Source of the DNA: Brevundimonas viscosa | Lineage (GTDB): Bacteria > Pseudomonadota > Alphaproteobacteria > Caulobacterales > Caulobacteraceae | Assembly (NCBI RefSeq): GCF_900116065.1 | Contig: NZ_FOZV01000001.1 | Span: 1-64,000 of the forward strand | Direction: 5' to 3' | Length of the DNA: 64,000 nt | Shown here: piece by piece, positions 7,505-16,303 of the stretch | Numbering within the stretch: position 1 is the first letter of the stretch | How the letters are laid out: each line of letters opens with the position of its first letter | Position numbers and translations under genes: made by a program | The notes under the pieces: generated by a model | What the model saw: the letters and a program-made list of their open reading frames with translations, nothing else | Told to the model about the DNA's origin: nothing | Database searches by the model: none

Positions 7505-8179
7505 ATGCTTCGCACCATTGCTGTCGTCCTGGCTGCAGCCAGCCTCCCGGCTTGCGCCGCCTCTCGTGCAGCTCCCTTATCAACCGTCTCTTTGTCCACG
7601 CAGGTCGATATACCGGCGTTGGAGAGCGATTATCGTATCTCCGCTCAGGACATCCTGAATGTTCGTGTCTTCCAAGTCGAAGACCTATCGTTTGATGAAC
7701 TTCGCGTGGGAACGTCGGGTCTTGTAGAGCTGCCGCTGATCGGCAGCGTTCGCGCTGCCGGACGAACACCGTCCGAGCTCGCTGCGGAGATCCGAGATCG
7801 CCTGGCGAATCGGTACATGCACGATCCTCAAGTGACGGTGTCGGTCACCGAATCCTCCAGCCAGAAGATCACTGTCGATGGAGCTGTCACAGAGGCGGGC
7901 GTTTTCGAGATGAAGGGGCGGACGACGCTGCAACAGGCGGTTGCCATGGCAAAGGGAGCCACTCGCACAGCCGATCTTCGCAACGTTGCCGTCTTCAGGA
8001 CCGTGGATGATCAGAGGACAGTCGCCGTATTCGATCTCATCGCGATTCGCATGGGCGAGGCCCCGGACCCGGTCTTGATGGGAGACGATATCGTCGTCGT
8101 CGACACGTCGCAGATGAGCGTCTTGCTGCGCGAAGCTTTGGCAGCCCTTCCGGGATTGGCCGTGTTCCGCTCCTATTGA
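7505..8179 (+). CDS. Outer-membrane polysaccharide export lipoprotein (OPX, Wza/HfsD-like)
   Basis: This 224-residue protein starts with a lipoprotein signal ending in LPAC (Cys17). A Poly_export domain follows: DYRISAQDILNVRVFQVEDLS, then LVELPLIGSVRAAGRTPSELAAEIRDRL. After it comes one SLBB-type soluble ligand-binding domain (about residues 115-200, ITVDGAVTEAGVFEMKG). It is shorter than E. coli Wza and lacks an obvious C-terminal amphipathic helix, like the shorter OPX proteins of alphaproteobacteria. It would act with the Wzc-type protein encoded next to export the polymer through the periplasm and outer membrane. It is the first gene of the plus-strand export operon. Confidence 0.85.
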   Translation: MLRTIAVVLAAASLPACAASRAAPLSTVSLSTQVDIPALESDYRISAQDILNVRVFQVEDLSFDELRVGTSGLVELPLIGSVRAAGRTPSELAAEIRDRLANRYMHDPQVTVSVTESSSQKITVDGAVTEAGVFEMKGRTTLQQAVAMAKGATRTADLRNVAVFRTVDDQRTVAVFDLIAIRMGEAPDPVLMGDDIVVVDTSQMSVLLREALAALPGLAVFRSY

Positions 8180-8373
8180 GGGATGAACGTAGATTCCTCC
8201 GGTGGTCGACTGGTGCCGAAGACAGGAGCGGCCCTTCGTCATCCCTTCGTCGTCGCCTGAATAGGTGAGAGACCTCCTGAAAGATCCCCTCGTTCAGTTT
8301 CGCCAATCGGCTTAGGCAACTCGGGACGGACTTGACAGGGCGCCGGAATGCTGGCGCGCACAATGAGGCACAT

Positions 8374-10605
8374 ATGGTTCACAATAACCTCAACGGAAGC
8401 CGTGTGGGTGCAGACCCGTGGACGGTTCCTGGGGCCCAAAGCCCTGGTAATAACGGATCGCAACCAGTATTCGACGTTTCTGAGTACTGGCGGCTGGCGA
8501 TCAAGTACCGTCTTCCGATACTCGGATCTCTGCTGGCAGCGATCGTCGTTGGCCTCGCAGCGACGCTACTGATGACGCCGATCTACGTCTCTTCGGTGAC
8601 GCTCCAGATCGACCGGGAAGCTGCCCGGGTGCTAAACGTCGATGAGGTCCAGCCTCGGGAATCGATGATCCAGGGGGAGGAGTTCTTCCAGACCCAGTAT
8701 GGGCTGTTGCGTAGTCGGTCGCTCGCCGAACGGGTCGTGGACAGTCTCGGTCTCGCCAGCTCTGACGCGTTCCTCAACCAGATGGGCGTCGACCTTCCGC
8801 GGCGGGAAGAGGGCAGCGCGGCGCAGCAGGCGGCACGGCGCCGAGAGCTGGTGCTGGAGACCATCAAGGAGAACCTGGGCGTTTCCCCGGTCCGCGGCTC
8901 CCGACTTGTGACCGTGACATTCGAAAGCCCCGATCCGCAACTGGCTTCCAGGATTGCGAACGCTTTTGCCGAGAACTTTATCCAGTCGAACCTGGACCGT
9001 AAGTACGAGTCCTCCTCCTACGCCCGGCAGTTTCTTGAAGAGCGGATCGCCCAGACGAAGGCTCGCTTGGAGGAGTCCGAGCGAGCCTTGGTGGCTTATG
9101 CTGCCAATCAGCAGATCATCAATCTTCGTGAAGCGGATTCCTCAAGAGGGGAGGCCCAGAGCCTCGCGGGCATGAACCTCTCCACTCTCAACAGCGCGCT
9201 TGCAGAGGCGCGCTCTGAGCGCATCGCCGCCGAAGCAAAGTGGCGGCAGGCCTCCTCCGCGGCGCTGATGACGCTGCCTGAGGTCCTTCAGAACCCCGCC
9301 ATTCAGCGTTTGACGGAAGAGCGCGCCAGGGTTCAGGCCGAATATGAGGAGAAGCTGCAGATCTTCCAGCCGGCGTTCCCGCAGATGATCCAGCTGAAGG
9401 CTCGTATCGATGAACTCGACGCGCAGATCCAAGCTGTGGCGAGCGGAATTCGTGGTTCGATTCGCGGCCAGTACACCGTTGCACTCGATGAGGAGCGGGA
9501 GCTCCAGGCGCAGGTGGAGCGCCTTAAGGGCGATGTTCTCGACCTGCGGGACCGCAGCGTCCAGTACAACATCCTGATGCGTGAGGTGGACACGAGCCGG
9601 ACGCTCTACGACGGTCTCCTCCAGCGCTACAAGGAGGTCGGCATCACGGGCGGTGTCGCCGCCAACAACATCTCGATTGTCGACCGCGCGATTCCAGCTG
9701 ACGAACCATCCAAGCCCCGCCTACTAGTGAACCTGGCTCTGGCGGCCCTGCTGGGACTCGGTCTGGGCGTGCTCGCCGCCTTCATCATGGAGGCCCTCGA
9801 CGAGACTCTGGCCACTCCGGACGACGTGGAAAGCAAGCTGGGCCTGCCCCTCCTCGCCGTCATTCCGCTACTGGATAAGGGCGTGACGCCCCAGGAAGCC
9901 CTGAAGGATGTTCGGTCGAACTTCTCCGAAGCCTACTATTCCCTTCGCACTGCCCTACAGTTCTCGACGCCGAACGGCGCGCCGGCCAATCTGCTCGTCA
10001 CCAGCTCCCGTCCGGCCGAAGGCAAGTCCACCACGGCTTACGCGACGGCGGTGAACCTCGCCCGGCTCGGCCGGCGCGTGCTGCTGGCGGACGGCGACCT
10101 TCGCAACCCGTCAATGCACAGGGTTGTCGGCGTGGAGAACGATGCCGGCATGAGCAACCTCCTGTCGGGTGGAGCCGAACTCGGCAGCCTGGTGAAGCCC
10201 ACCGGCCAGGACGGTTTGGACTTCATTCCCTGCGGCCCGTTGCCGCCCAACCCGGCCGAACTGTGGGGCGGCGACCGTCTGAAGCGGGTGCTTGAGGAAG
10301 CCGCTGGCGTGTACGACCACGTCGTCATCGACGGGCCGCCGGTGCTGGGCTTCGCCGACGCGCCGCTGCTGGCCTCGGCCGTGGGCGGAACTGTTTTCGT
10401 CCTGGAGGCCAAGGGCACACGCCGTGCCCAAGCCAGAGGCGCGCTCCGACGCCTCGCGGTCGGGAACGGTCACATCCTCGGCGCCGTGCTCTCCAAGTTC
10501 AACACCAAGACGGTTCAGTACGGCGGGTACGACTACGCCTACGACTACCACTACGGTCCCGGCTCCGCCGCGTCGGGCAAGGGGCGCAAGGCTGGAAAGC
10601 GGTGA
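8374..10605 (+). CDS. Polysaccharide co-polymerase with tyrosine autokinase domain (Wzc-like)
   Basis: The protein has 743 residues. It begins with a cytoplasmic tail, a first membrane helix (about 35-60) and a Wzz domain. A long periplasmic coiled coil comes next, then a GNVR-type second membrane region (about 450-475). The C-terminal BY-kinase has Walker A SSRPAEGKSTT, Walker A' VLLADGDLRNPS, Walker B HVVIDGPPVLG and a tyrosine cluster YGGYDYAYDYHYG. It sets polymer length and couples polymerisation to OPX export, regulated by cycles of C-terminal tyrosine phosphorylation. I prefer the ATG at 8374, preceded by TGAGG, over the in-frame TTG at 8332. The stop overlaps the next gene as GTGA. 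Confidence 0.9.
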   Translation: MVHNNLNGSRVGADPWTVPGAQSPGNNGSQPVFDVSEYWRLAIKYRLPILGSLLAAIVVGLAATLLMTPIYVSSVTLQIDREAARVLNVDEVQPRESMIQGEEFFQTQYGLLRSRSLAERVVDSLGLASSDAFLNQMGVDLPRREEGSAAQQAARRRELVLETIKENLGVSPVRGSRLVTVTFESPDPQLASRIANAFAENFIQSNLDRKYESSSYARQFLEERIAQTKARLEESERALVAYAANQQIINLREADSSRGEAQSLAGMNLSTLNSALAEARSERIAAEAKWRQASSAALMTLPEVLQNPAIQRLTEERARVQAEYEEKLQIFQPAFPQMIQLKARIDELDAQIQAVASGIRGSIRGQYTVALDEERELQAQVERLKGDVLDLRDRSVQYNILMREVDTSRTLYDGLLQRYKEVGITGGVAANNISIVDRAIPADEPSKPRLLVNLALAALLGLGLGVLAAFIMEALDETLATPDDVESKLGLPLLAVIPLLDKGVTPQEALKDVRSNFSEAYYSLRTALQFSTPNGAPANLLVTSSRPAEGKSTTAYATAVNLARLGRRVLLADGDLRNPSMHRVVGVENDAGMSNLLSGGAELGSLVKPTGQDGLDFIPCGPLPPNPAELWGGDRLKRVLEEAAGVYDHVVIDGPPVLGFADAPLLASAVGGTVFVLEAKGTRRAQARGALRRLAVGNGHILGAVLSKFNTKTVQYGGYDYAYDYHYGPGSAASGKGRKAGKR

Positions 10606-11882
10606 CCGCGGGTCCGGCCGGAGCTGCACGCAGAAGGGGCCTGCCCGTGCGCGAGGCTCTGAGCTACGCATTGATGGCCGGGGCCGTGTGGCTCGGGTGG
10701 GAAATCATTAAGACACCGCTGGCGGATCGTAGTCCGCCGGCACTTGCCGTGCGCCTTGCGCCGGGATCGCCAGAGGTGCTCAGACGCGCGGCCGAAGCGG
10801 AACTGCTGGCGGAGCGCTTCGAGAATGCTCAGGCCCTGTCGACGGAGTCCCTCTCCCGAGCACCGTTCAACGCCCGCGCCTTGCGGGTGCGTGGGCTGGC
10901 GGAGGCCAGACTCGGCGATACGGATCGCGCCGACGAGATGCTGACGCTCGCAGGGAACTGGAGCCTGCGGGACGATCCGGCCCACGCTTGGTTGGTCGAA
11001 AACCGTCTTCGACGCGGTGACTACCGATCCGCCTTTGCGCACGCCGACACGCTGGCGCGTCGCAGATCCGATCTCTATCCGTCGGTCTTTCGACTTTTCA
11101 CAGCCGCCGCCGTTCAGGACCCGCGCGCGCTTCCGGTGATCGCCGAACTGCTCTCGAGGAACCCGCCCTGGAGACTGGCCTTCCTTGAGCATCTCCACGA
11201 AGCGGAGAACGGCGCTCCGGTGGTCGGGGGCCTCGCCGTCGCGCTGGAGCCGACCGACGCCCCGTTTAGCGCGTACGAGCTCCAGCGCCTCTACACCGCC
11301 TGGCTCGCCGCGGGCAGGTTCGAAGGCATTCTTGAGATACGCCACCGTCTGGGTCGTCCACCGGTGAACTTCCTCCTGCAGAACGGCGACTTCAGCACCA
11401 AGATCGAGGACCAGCTCCCCCCCTTCGGATGGACCGTCGAAACTGGAGCCGGAATGGGCACAGCGGTGGTGGAGGACGATCTTCGGGCGGAGAATCAAGC
11501 CTTCCGGCTGGAGTACGATGGCTTCGCCTCCGGTGTTTTCACGCGTCAGCTTCTCCTGCTGAGCCCTGGCGCGTACCGGCTCGAAGGCGAATGGCGAGCC
11601 GAAACTCCGCGACCCGAGATGCAGATTGGGTGGCAGATAGTCTGCGCCGGGACAGGCGCTGTCGTGAGCGGGCCCGGCTCCGGACTCCGCAACGGGTCCG
11701 CAGAGTGGAGCCGCTTCCGCCAATCCTTCTCCGTCCCTCGTGAGAACTGCCAGGCCCAGTGGCTGCAGCTGGTCGCCGTTCCCGGTGACCGCCGCACGAC
11801 CATCGCTGCCTGGTTTGACAAGCTGCAGATCTACTCCTCCTCTACTCCTGCTTCTCGGGTCCCTGCATCCGCAGTGGAATGA
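10602..11882 (+). CDS. TPR-repeat membrane-anchored protein of the polysaccharide operon
   Basis: This 426-residue protein is translationally coupled (GTGA) to the kinase gene. One N-terminal membrane segment (about residues 20-36) is followed by tetratricopeptide-like helical repeats (SPEVLRRAAEAELLAERFENAQALS, about 55-200). A C-terminal beta-rich region (about 255-415) has the look of a carbohydrate-binding jelly roll (FLLQNGDFSTKIEDQLPPFGW to AAWFDKLQIY). No enzyme motif is seen. I infer a periplasmic scaffold that holds the polymer or the assembly machinery. Similar TPR proteins occur beside Wzy/Wzc genes, but I cannot assign a named family. Confidence 0.65.
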   Translation: MTAGPAGAARRRGLPVREALSYALMAGAVWLGWEIIKTPLADRSPPALAVRLAPGSPEVLRRAAEAELLAERFENAQALSTESLSRAPFNARALRVRGLAEARLGDTDRADEMLTLAGNWSLRDDPAHAWLVENRLRRGDYRSAFAHADTLARRRSDLYPSVFRLFTAAAVQDPRALPVIAELLSRNPPWRLAFLEHLHEAENGAPVVGGLAVALEPTDAPFSAYELQRLYTAWLAAGRFEGILEIRHRLGRPPVNFLLQNGDFSTKIEDQLPPFGWTVETGAGMGTAVVEDDLRAENQAFRLEYDGFASGVFTRQLLLLSPGAYRLEGEWRAETPRPEMQIGWQIVCAGTGAVVSGPGSGLRNGSAEWSRFRQSFSVPRENCQAQWLQLVAVPGDRRTTIAAWFDKLQIYSSSTPASRVPASAVE

Positions 11883-11929
11883 CACGGCGAGTCCGGCACC
11901 TACGGTTGTGCCCGTTACCGGTTTTTCAC

Positions 11930-11958
11930 TTGCCTCCCGCCCGCGCCCTCCGTATAGA
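11930..11958 (+). promoter_or_regulatory. Sigma-70-type promoter of the small membrane protein gene
   Basis: TTGCCT (11930-11935) and TATAGA (11953-11958) are separated by exactly 17 bases, a good -35/-10 pair. They lie about 60 bases upstream of the ATG at 12017. The small gene and possibly the polymerase after it could thus be transcribed independently of the kinase operon. Confidence 0.6.
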
Positions 11959-12016
11959 AGTCGAACTCTGGGCGTAGCAACGTCCGGGAGAAACCGTTTC
12001 TTGAAGGGGACATTGC

Positions 12017-12244
12017 ATGCGTAAGACCATTGCCGCCGTTACGGCGGGTCTGCTGCTCGTGGCTGGCCAAGCGGCCGCCGCTGGCTCGAACAGCGCCGTT
12101 GCTCGCGTCGGCGATCGTGTCGGCGCCACCACTGAAGCCTCCAGCGAATTCGCTGGCATCCCGCTGCCGGTGCTGCTGATCGGCGCCGCCGTTGTCGTGG
12201 CGACCGTCGTGGTCGCCAGCGACGACGACAGCGAGAGCGACTAA
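12017..12244 (+). CDS. Small exported membrane protein, function unknown
   Basis: The product has 75 residues: a clear signal peptide (MRKTIAAVTAGLLLVAGQAAAA), a short polar stretch, one hydrophobic helix (LPVLLIGAAVVVATVVVA) and an acidic end SDDDSESD. An AAGGGGA ribosome-binding site lies seven bases before the ATG and a good promoter lies upstream, so the gene is probably well expressed. It sits between the TPR gene and a polymerase/ligase gene, so a role in polysaccharide assembly is likely but unproven. I know no named family for it. Confidence 0.7.
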   Translation: MRKTIAAVTAGLLLVAGQAAAAGSNSAVARVGDRVGATTEASSEFAGIPLPVLLIGAAVVVATVVVASDDDSESD

Positions 12245-12279
12245 GATCATCCAACCGCGGCGGGGCGTAGCCGATTTCC

Positions 12280-13662
12280 GTGCGCGGTAGCGTGAAGTTC
12301 AGATTAGGCCAGCAGGGCGGCATCGCGTTAGCGGCGTTGGTTCTGCTGGCCTTTTCAATTGTGCTCGGTGGGGCGAGCCGCCAGCACGAACTGCGGTTGG
12401 CCCTCGTCGAGCTGGCGGCCCTGCCGCTGCTGGTGCTCGGGCTCCTGGCGCTGTTGAAGCGGGATGATCTCAGCGCCCATAGGTTCGGCCTCGGTCTGGC
12501 TGTCGCTGTCGCTGCACTCCCCCTCCTCCAGCTGATCCCTCTTCCGCCCGCGGTCTGGACAGGTCTCCCCGGGCGCGACCAGCTGGTCCTCGCGCTTGAG
12601 GTGACGGGCATTCCGCAGGGGTGGCTTCCGCTCACCCTGACGCCCGACAAGACTTGGCGCTCGTTTCTGGCCCTCCTGCCGGCACTGGCGATGTTCGTCG
12701 GATTGCTTGTGGCTCAGGCAGAGGATCGGCAGCGTCTGGTGCAGTTCCTGCTCGGCGCGGCGCTTTTCTCGATCCTGCTGGGCGCCGCCCAGCTCGCAAG
12801 CGGCGGCAACCAGCTCTATCCGTGGCTGACGACGGACGCGGGCAATGTGACCGGCTTCTTCGCCAACCGGAACCATCTGGCGACCCTCGTCCTCATCGGC
12901 GTTCCGTTCGCGACCGTCCTTGGAGCGGCTTCCCTGCGAAGGAGCGGCTCGCGCCTGCCCCTGTGGCTCTCAATCCTCTACATCGCGCTTGCAGCTGTCG
13001 CGCTGGGCGTCATCCGATCGCGGGCTGGCGTCGTGCTGTTCGCCCCCGTGCTCGGTGCCAGCCTTCTGGCGGCCTGGGCGGCGGCCGGGCGCGGGCGCCC
13101 GCGCCCTCTCCTGCTGGGCCTGGTCGGCGGCGCCGCCATCGCGATCGCGGCGGTCGGAGCGTTTGCCGCCGCGCCCCTGCTGGCGCGCTTCGATCCGGCC
13201 GGGGCGCCCGAAGGGCGATTCGAGAACTGGCCGATCGTCGCCGAGGCTGCCGAGTCGCACCTCCCGCTTGGCTCGGGTCTGGGTTCGTTCGACACCATCT
13301 ACCGTTCGGTGGAGCCGCTGGAGCGGCTGGATCCGACCTTCTTCAACCAAGCGCACAATGACTACCTCGAAACCTGGCTTGAGGCAGGGTGGCTTGGCGC
13401 AGCCCTGATCATCGCCTTCCTTGTGTGGTTCGCCAGACGTAGCTGGACCGCCTGGCGCGCCGGTGTATCGACGCAGCGGGATCTTCAGCGCGCATCCACC
13501 ATCGCGATCGGCGCGGTTCTTCTGCATTCCGCCGCCGACTATCCCTTACGGACAGCCGCGCTGGCTACGGTGTTCGCCCTCTGCTGCGGATTGCTCGAGC
13601 TGGCGGTTCGCGCCGATGCGGAGCTGTCGCCGGAGCGGCACAGGCGAAGCCGCTCACGCTGA
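12280..13662 (+). CDS. O-antigen ligase/polymerase family membrane protein (Wzy_C)
   Basis: This 460-residue protein with about 11-12 membrane segments carries the Wzy_C landmarks: GFFANRNHLAT (about residue 195), RSRAGV (about 247) and the periplasmic loop with LPLGSGLGSFDTIYR and FNQAHNDYLETWLEAGWLG (about 325-370). These match the O-antigen ligase / exopolysaccharide polymerase family, in which Arg and His of this loop are important for transfer. The start is uncertain: GTG at 12280 or the in-frame GTG at 12292. With the OPX, Wzc and TPR genes it forms a polymer assembly set, while the other Wzy-like gene at 625 belongs to the variable cassette. Confidence 0.85.
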   Translation: MRGSVKFRLGQQGGIALAALVLLAFSIVLGGASRQHELRLALVELAALPLLVLGLLALLKRDDLSAHRFGLGLAVAVAALPLLQLIPLPPAVWTGLPGRDQLVLALEVTGIPQGWLPLTLTPDKTWRSFLALLPALAMFVGLLVAQAEDRQRLVQFLLGAALFSILLGAAQLASGGNQLYPWLTTDAGNVTGFFANRNHLATLVLIGVPFATVLGAASLRRSGSRLPLWLSILYIALAAVALGVIRSRAGVVLFAPVLGASLLAAWAAAGRGRPRPLLLGLVGGAAIAIAAVGAFAAAPLLARFDPAGAPEGRFENWPIVAEAAESHLPLGSGLGSFDTIYRSVEPLERLDPTFFNQAHNDYLETWLEAGWLGAALIIAFLVWFARRSWTAWRAGVSTQRDLQRASTIAIGAVLLHSAADYPLRTAALATVFALCCGLLELAVRADAELSPERHRRSRSR

Positions 13663-13686
13663 TCCGGCGGGGTGCCTGGACCGGTC

Positions 13687-14499
13687 TCAGGCGGCAAGCA
13701 CTTCCCGCTCAACGCCGGTCTCGCCCTCGACCGCCCGCACCACCACCCGCACAGCCCCCTCCAGCCGCACCGCGCTGAGCACGCCGCTGTCGTACGCCTT
13801 GGTGTCCACGCCGATGCGGCGGCGGTCGACGTGCACCTCGCGGGTCGGCGTGTGGCCGTGGACCACCACCTTCTCGAACGCCACGTCGCTGTCGAGGAAA
13901 CTGTTGCGGATCCACATCAGGTCCCGCTCCGACTGGCGATCGAGCGGTTCGCCCGGCCGGGCCCCGGCATGGGCGAAGAAGTAGTCGCCGATCGAGATGC
14001 TAAACTCGAGGTTCTCGAGGAAGGCGCGCTCGCGCGGCGTCAGCTTGTGGTCAAGATCGGCGGAGATGCGCGCCCAGGCCTCGACCTTGTGCTTCAGTTC
14101 CGGCGGTCGCAGGCCGTAGGAGCGCAGCGCCGCGTCGCCGCCGTACTCGCACCAGCGGGCGCCCGCGGACGGGTCGTCGAGAAAGTCCAGCATGGCCTCC
14201 TCGTGATTGCCCTTGAGGAAGCGCCATTCGATCCCGCGATCGGTCGGCAGGTCGGCGAGATAGCGGATCACGCCGCGCGAGTCCGGGCCCCGGTCCACAT
14301 AGTCGCCGAGGAAGACCACCACCTTGCGCTCCGCGGCGCTGGCGGCAGCGTCGGCCATGATCGCCTCGACTAGCGGCTCGAGCAGGTCCAGGCGGCCGTG
14401 GATGTCGCCGATGGCCCAGACGACAGTCCCCCGCGGCGTCTCCGGCCGTTCCGGGGCCGCGACCCTGGGCCGCCGTTTCTTGAAGAGCGTCGAAATCAT
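13687..14499 (-). CDS. PPP-family metallophosphatase (bacterial serine/threonine phosphatase type)
   Basis: The 270-residue protein shows the metallophosphoesterase motifs in order: GDIHG (residues 31-35), GDYVDRG (about 64-70) and GNHE (about 97-100), followed by conserved histidines (FFAHAG, VVHGHTP). These build the dinuclear metal site of PPP phosphatases of the PrpA/lambda type. Substrates could be phosphoproteins or nucleotides. The gene lies convergent to the polymerase gene, with 24 bases between stop codons, and downstream of the leg operon on the same strand. A link to the tyrosine kinase of the export system is possible but only by proximity. Confidence 0.8.
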   Translation of the reverse strand: MISTLFKKRRPRVAAPERPETPRGTVVWAIGDIHGRLDLLEPLVEAIMADAAASAAERKVVVFLGDYVDRGPDSRGVIRYLADLPTDRGIEWRFLKGNHEEAMLDFLDDPSAGARWCEYGGDAALRSYGLRPPELKHKVEAWARISADLDHKLTPRERAFLENLEFSISIGDYFFAHAGARPGEPLDRQSERDLMWIRNSFLDSDVAFEKVVVHGHTPTREVHVDRRRIGVDTKAYDSGVLSAVRLEGAVRVVVRAVEGETGVEREVLAA

Positions 14500-14514
14500 C
14501 GCATTTTCACGATC

Positions 14515-14534
14515 GCGGCCGCCGGGGCGGCCGC
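14515..14534 (-). repeat. GC-rich hairpin between leg operon and phosphatase gene
   Basis: GCGGCCGC occurs at 14515-14522 and 14527-14534 around a 4-base loop. Each copy is itself palindromic, so they can pair. There is no T-run after it, so it is at best a weak or Rho-assisted terminator for the leg operon. Confidence 0.35.
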
Positions 14535-14612
14535 CAACATCCTTGCCAGCGTCGCCGGTCCGGCGCCGTTCCCCCTATCCGCCGCCTGCGACCGCAAAAG
14601 GGCGGTGCGCAG

Positions 14613-15662
14613 CTAACCCCCGAAGACGGCACCGAAATCGGCGTTCGCCTGCGCATAGTCCGGAGGGCGGCCGATGTCCATCCAGTACCCCTCGGCGGGT
14701 TGCTGCCGCACCGTCATGCCCTGGCCGATCATCTCTGACAGCAGCATCGGCATGTCGTGGTAGGCGTCCTCCGGAATCAGGCGCAGGGCGGACGGCGACA
14801 GGACATAGGCCCCGGCGCTGATGGTGAAGCTCTGCGTCGGCTTCTCCGCAATGCGCAGGATGCGGCCGTCCGATCCCTCGATCACGCCGAACGGCACCTG
14901 CATCTGGTAGTCGCGCACGACCACGGTGGCGTCGGCGCCCGCCTCCAGATGGCTGTCCAGCACGTGGCCGTAGTCCACCTTGGCGAGGACGTCGCCGTTG
15001 GTGACCACGAAGGGCTCGTCCGGCCGGGGCAGCAGGGCCAACGCACCGCAGGTGCCGAGCGGCTTGGACTCGCGCAGGTAGCGGATGTCCAGCCCCAGGG
15101 CCGAGCCGTCGCCGAAATGGCGCTCGATCTGATCGGCCTTGTAGTTCACCGCCAACCAGAAGCGCCGGAAGCCCTGGCCGGCCAGGTTGCCGACGATGGT
15201 GTCGAGGATCGGGCGCGGCCCCACCTTCAGCATCGGCTTGGGCGTGTCGCGGGTCAGTTCGGCCAGCCGCTCGCCCTTGCCGCCGGCCATGATCACCACC
15301 GGATTGCTGCGCACCGGAATGTTGAGGAAGTCCGACACCGTGGTCAGACCGACGACGCGCCGCTCCGCGTCGAGCACCGGCAGCTGGCGCAGGGAGTGGG
15401 CGCGCAGCATGGCCAGGGTGGCGGCGCGGTCCTGGTGCTGGTCGATGCAGACCGGCTCGCGATTGGCGGCCGAGACGGCCGGATCCTCCAGCCCGGCCCC
15501 GCGGATAAGGGCGCGCCGGAAGTCGCCGTCGGACAGGACTCCGATCAGACGCCGGTCGGCGTCCACGATCAGGGCCATGCCGGTCCCGGTGGCGTCGATC
15601 GCCTTCAGGGCATCGCGGAAGGTCGCCTCCGGGCCGATCAGCGTCTTCTTCCAGTCTCTCAT
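14613..15662 (-). CDS. ptmE: CBS-domain nucleotidyltransferase, PtmE-like (GDP-amino sugar formation)
   Basis: This 349-residue protein has two parts. Residues 1-120 hold two CBS motifs (ALIVDADRRLIGVLSDGDFRRAL and LPVLDAERRVVGLTTVSDFL). Residues 125-349 form a sugar-nucleotidyltransferase domain with the nucleotide-binding MAGGKGERL and TPKPMLKVGPRPILD. This architecture matches Campylobacter jejuni PtmE, which makes GDP-glucosamine from glucosamine-1-phosphate in the legionaminic-acid pathway. It supports a GDP-linked route here rather than the UDP-linked route. The start at ATG 15662 overlaps the stop of the acetyltransferase gene (ATGA). It is the last gene of a fully overlapping operon. 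Base specificity is inferred from context. Confidence 0.8.
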   Translation of the reverse strand: MRDWKKTLIGPEATFRDALKAIDATGTGMALIVDADRRLIGVLSDGDFRRALIRGAGLEDPAVSAANREPVCIDQHQDRAATLAMLRAHSLRQLPVLDAERRVVGLTTVSDFLNIPVRSNPVVIMAGGKGERLAELTRDTPKPMLKVGPRPILDTIVGNLAGQGFRRFWLAVNYKADQIERHFGDGSALGLDIRYLRESKPLGTCGALALLPRPDEPFVVTNGDVLAKVDYGHVLDSHLEAGADATVVVRDYQMQVPFGVIEGSDGRILRIAEKPTQSFTISAGAYVLSPSALRLIPEDAYHDMPMLLSEMIGQGMTVRQQPAEGYWMDIGRPPDYAQANADFGAVFGG

Positions 15663-16303
15663 CCCTGCCCCCGTCGCCGCGCCGGCACGCCGACCAGCAC
15701 TCCCGGCCCCGTTCCCGGCCCCAGCACCACGGCGCCGGCTCCGACCACCACCCCGTCCTCGAGCGCCACGCCCTGGCGTATCACCGCGCCGGCCCCGATG
15801 TGGGCGTCCTCGCCCACCGTGACGTCTCCGCACAGGATGGCCCCGGTGGCGCAGTGACTGAAGGGCCCGACCCGGCAGCCATGCTCGACGATGGCGCCGG
15901 TGTTGACGATCGCCCCCGCCCCGATCCGGGCGCCCGTCTGCACCACGCAGCGGGCCAGCAGCTGGACGCCCGGGCCGATGTCCGCATGCGCAGAGACGAC
16001 GGCGCTGGGATGCCGGACCTCGGCGATGCGGAAGCCGGCGGCCTCAAGCCCCGCCTGGACCGCCCGGCGACGCCCCTGCCCCGCAGCGGCCCCCGTCCCG
16101 CCCAGCCCGTTTGCGAGTTCGTACCCGCCGTCCGGCGATAGCCAGGCGTCGTCGCCCAGCACCGGCAGCCCGGCGATTTCGGCGCCAGCCGGCAGCCCCG
16201 GGTCGACGAAGCCGAGGACAAGCCGCCCGGCCGCCTGCAGCGCCTCGGCCACGACCTGGCCGTGCCCGCCGGCGCCCACAACGATGACGGGCCGGTCGCT
16301 CAT
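15659..16303 (-). CDS. legH: Sugar O/N-acyltransferase, PglD/NeuD/LegH-like
   Basis: The 214-residue protein has an N-terminal Rossmann-like PglD domain (VIVVGAGGHGQVVAEAL) and a C-terminal left-handed beta-helix of hexapeptide repeats (DIGPGVQLLARC through VVVGAGAVVLG). The sequence between them (EVRHPSAVVS) is typical of PglD-like trimers. In legionaminic-acid clusters the LegH enzyme of this family acetylates the 4-amino sugar made by LegC. A NeuD-type O-acetyltransferase is the alternative. Four-base overlaps with legI upstream and ptmE downstream place it in the pathway. Confidence 0.8.
   Translation of the reverse strand: MSDRPVIVVGAGGHGQVVAEALQAAGRLVLGFVDPGLPAGAEIAGLPVLGDDAWLSPDGGYELANGLGGTGAAAGQGRRRAVQAGLEAAGFRIAEVRHPSAVVSAHADIGPGVQLLARCVVQTGARIGAGAIVNTGAIVEHGCRVGPFSHCATGAILCGDVTVGEDAHIGAGAVIRQGVALEDGVVVGAGAVVLGPGTGPGVLVGVPARRRGQG

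Noticed and set aside
8332..8373. A TTGACA at 8332-8337 as promoter and TTG 8332 as start of the Wzc-like gene.
   Set aside because: No -10 box at proper spacing; ATG 8374 has a better ribosome-binding site and family-like length.
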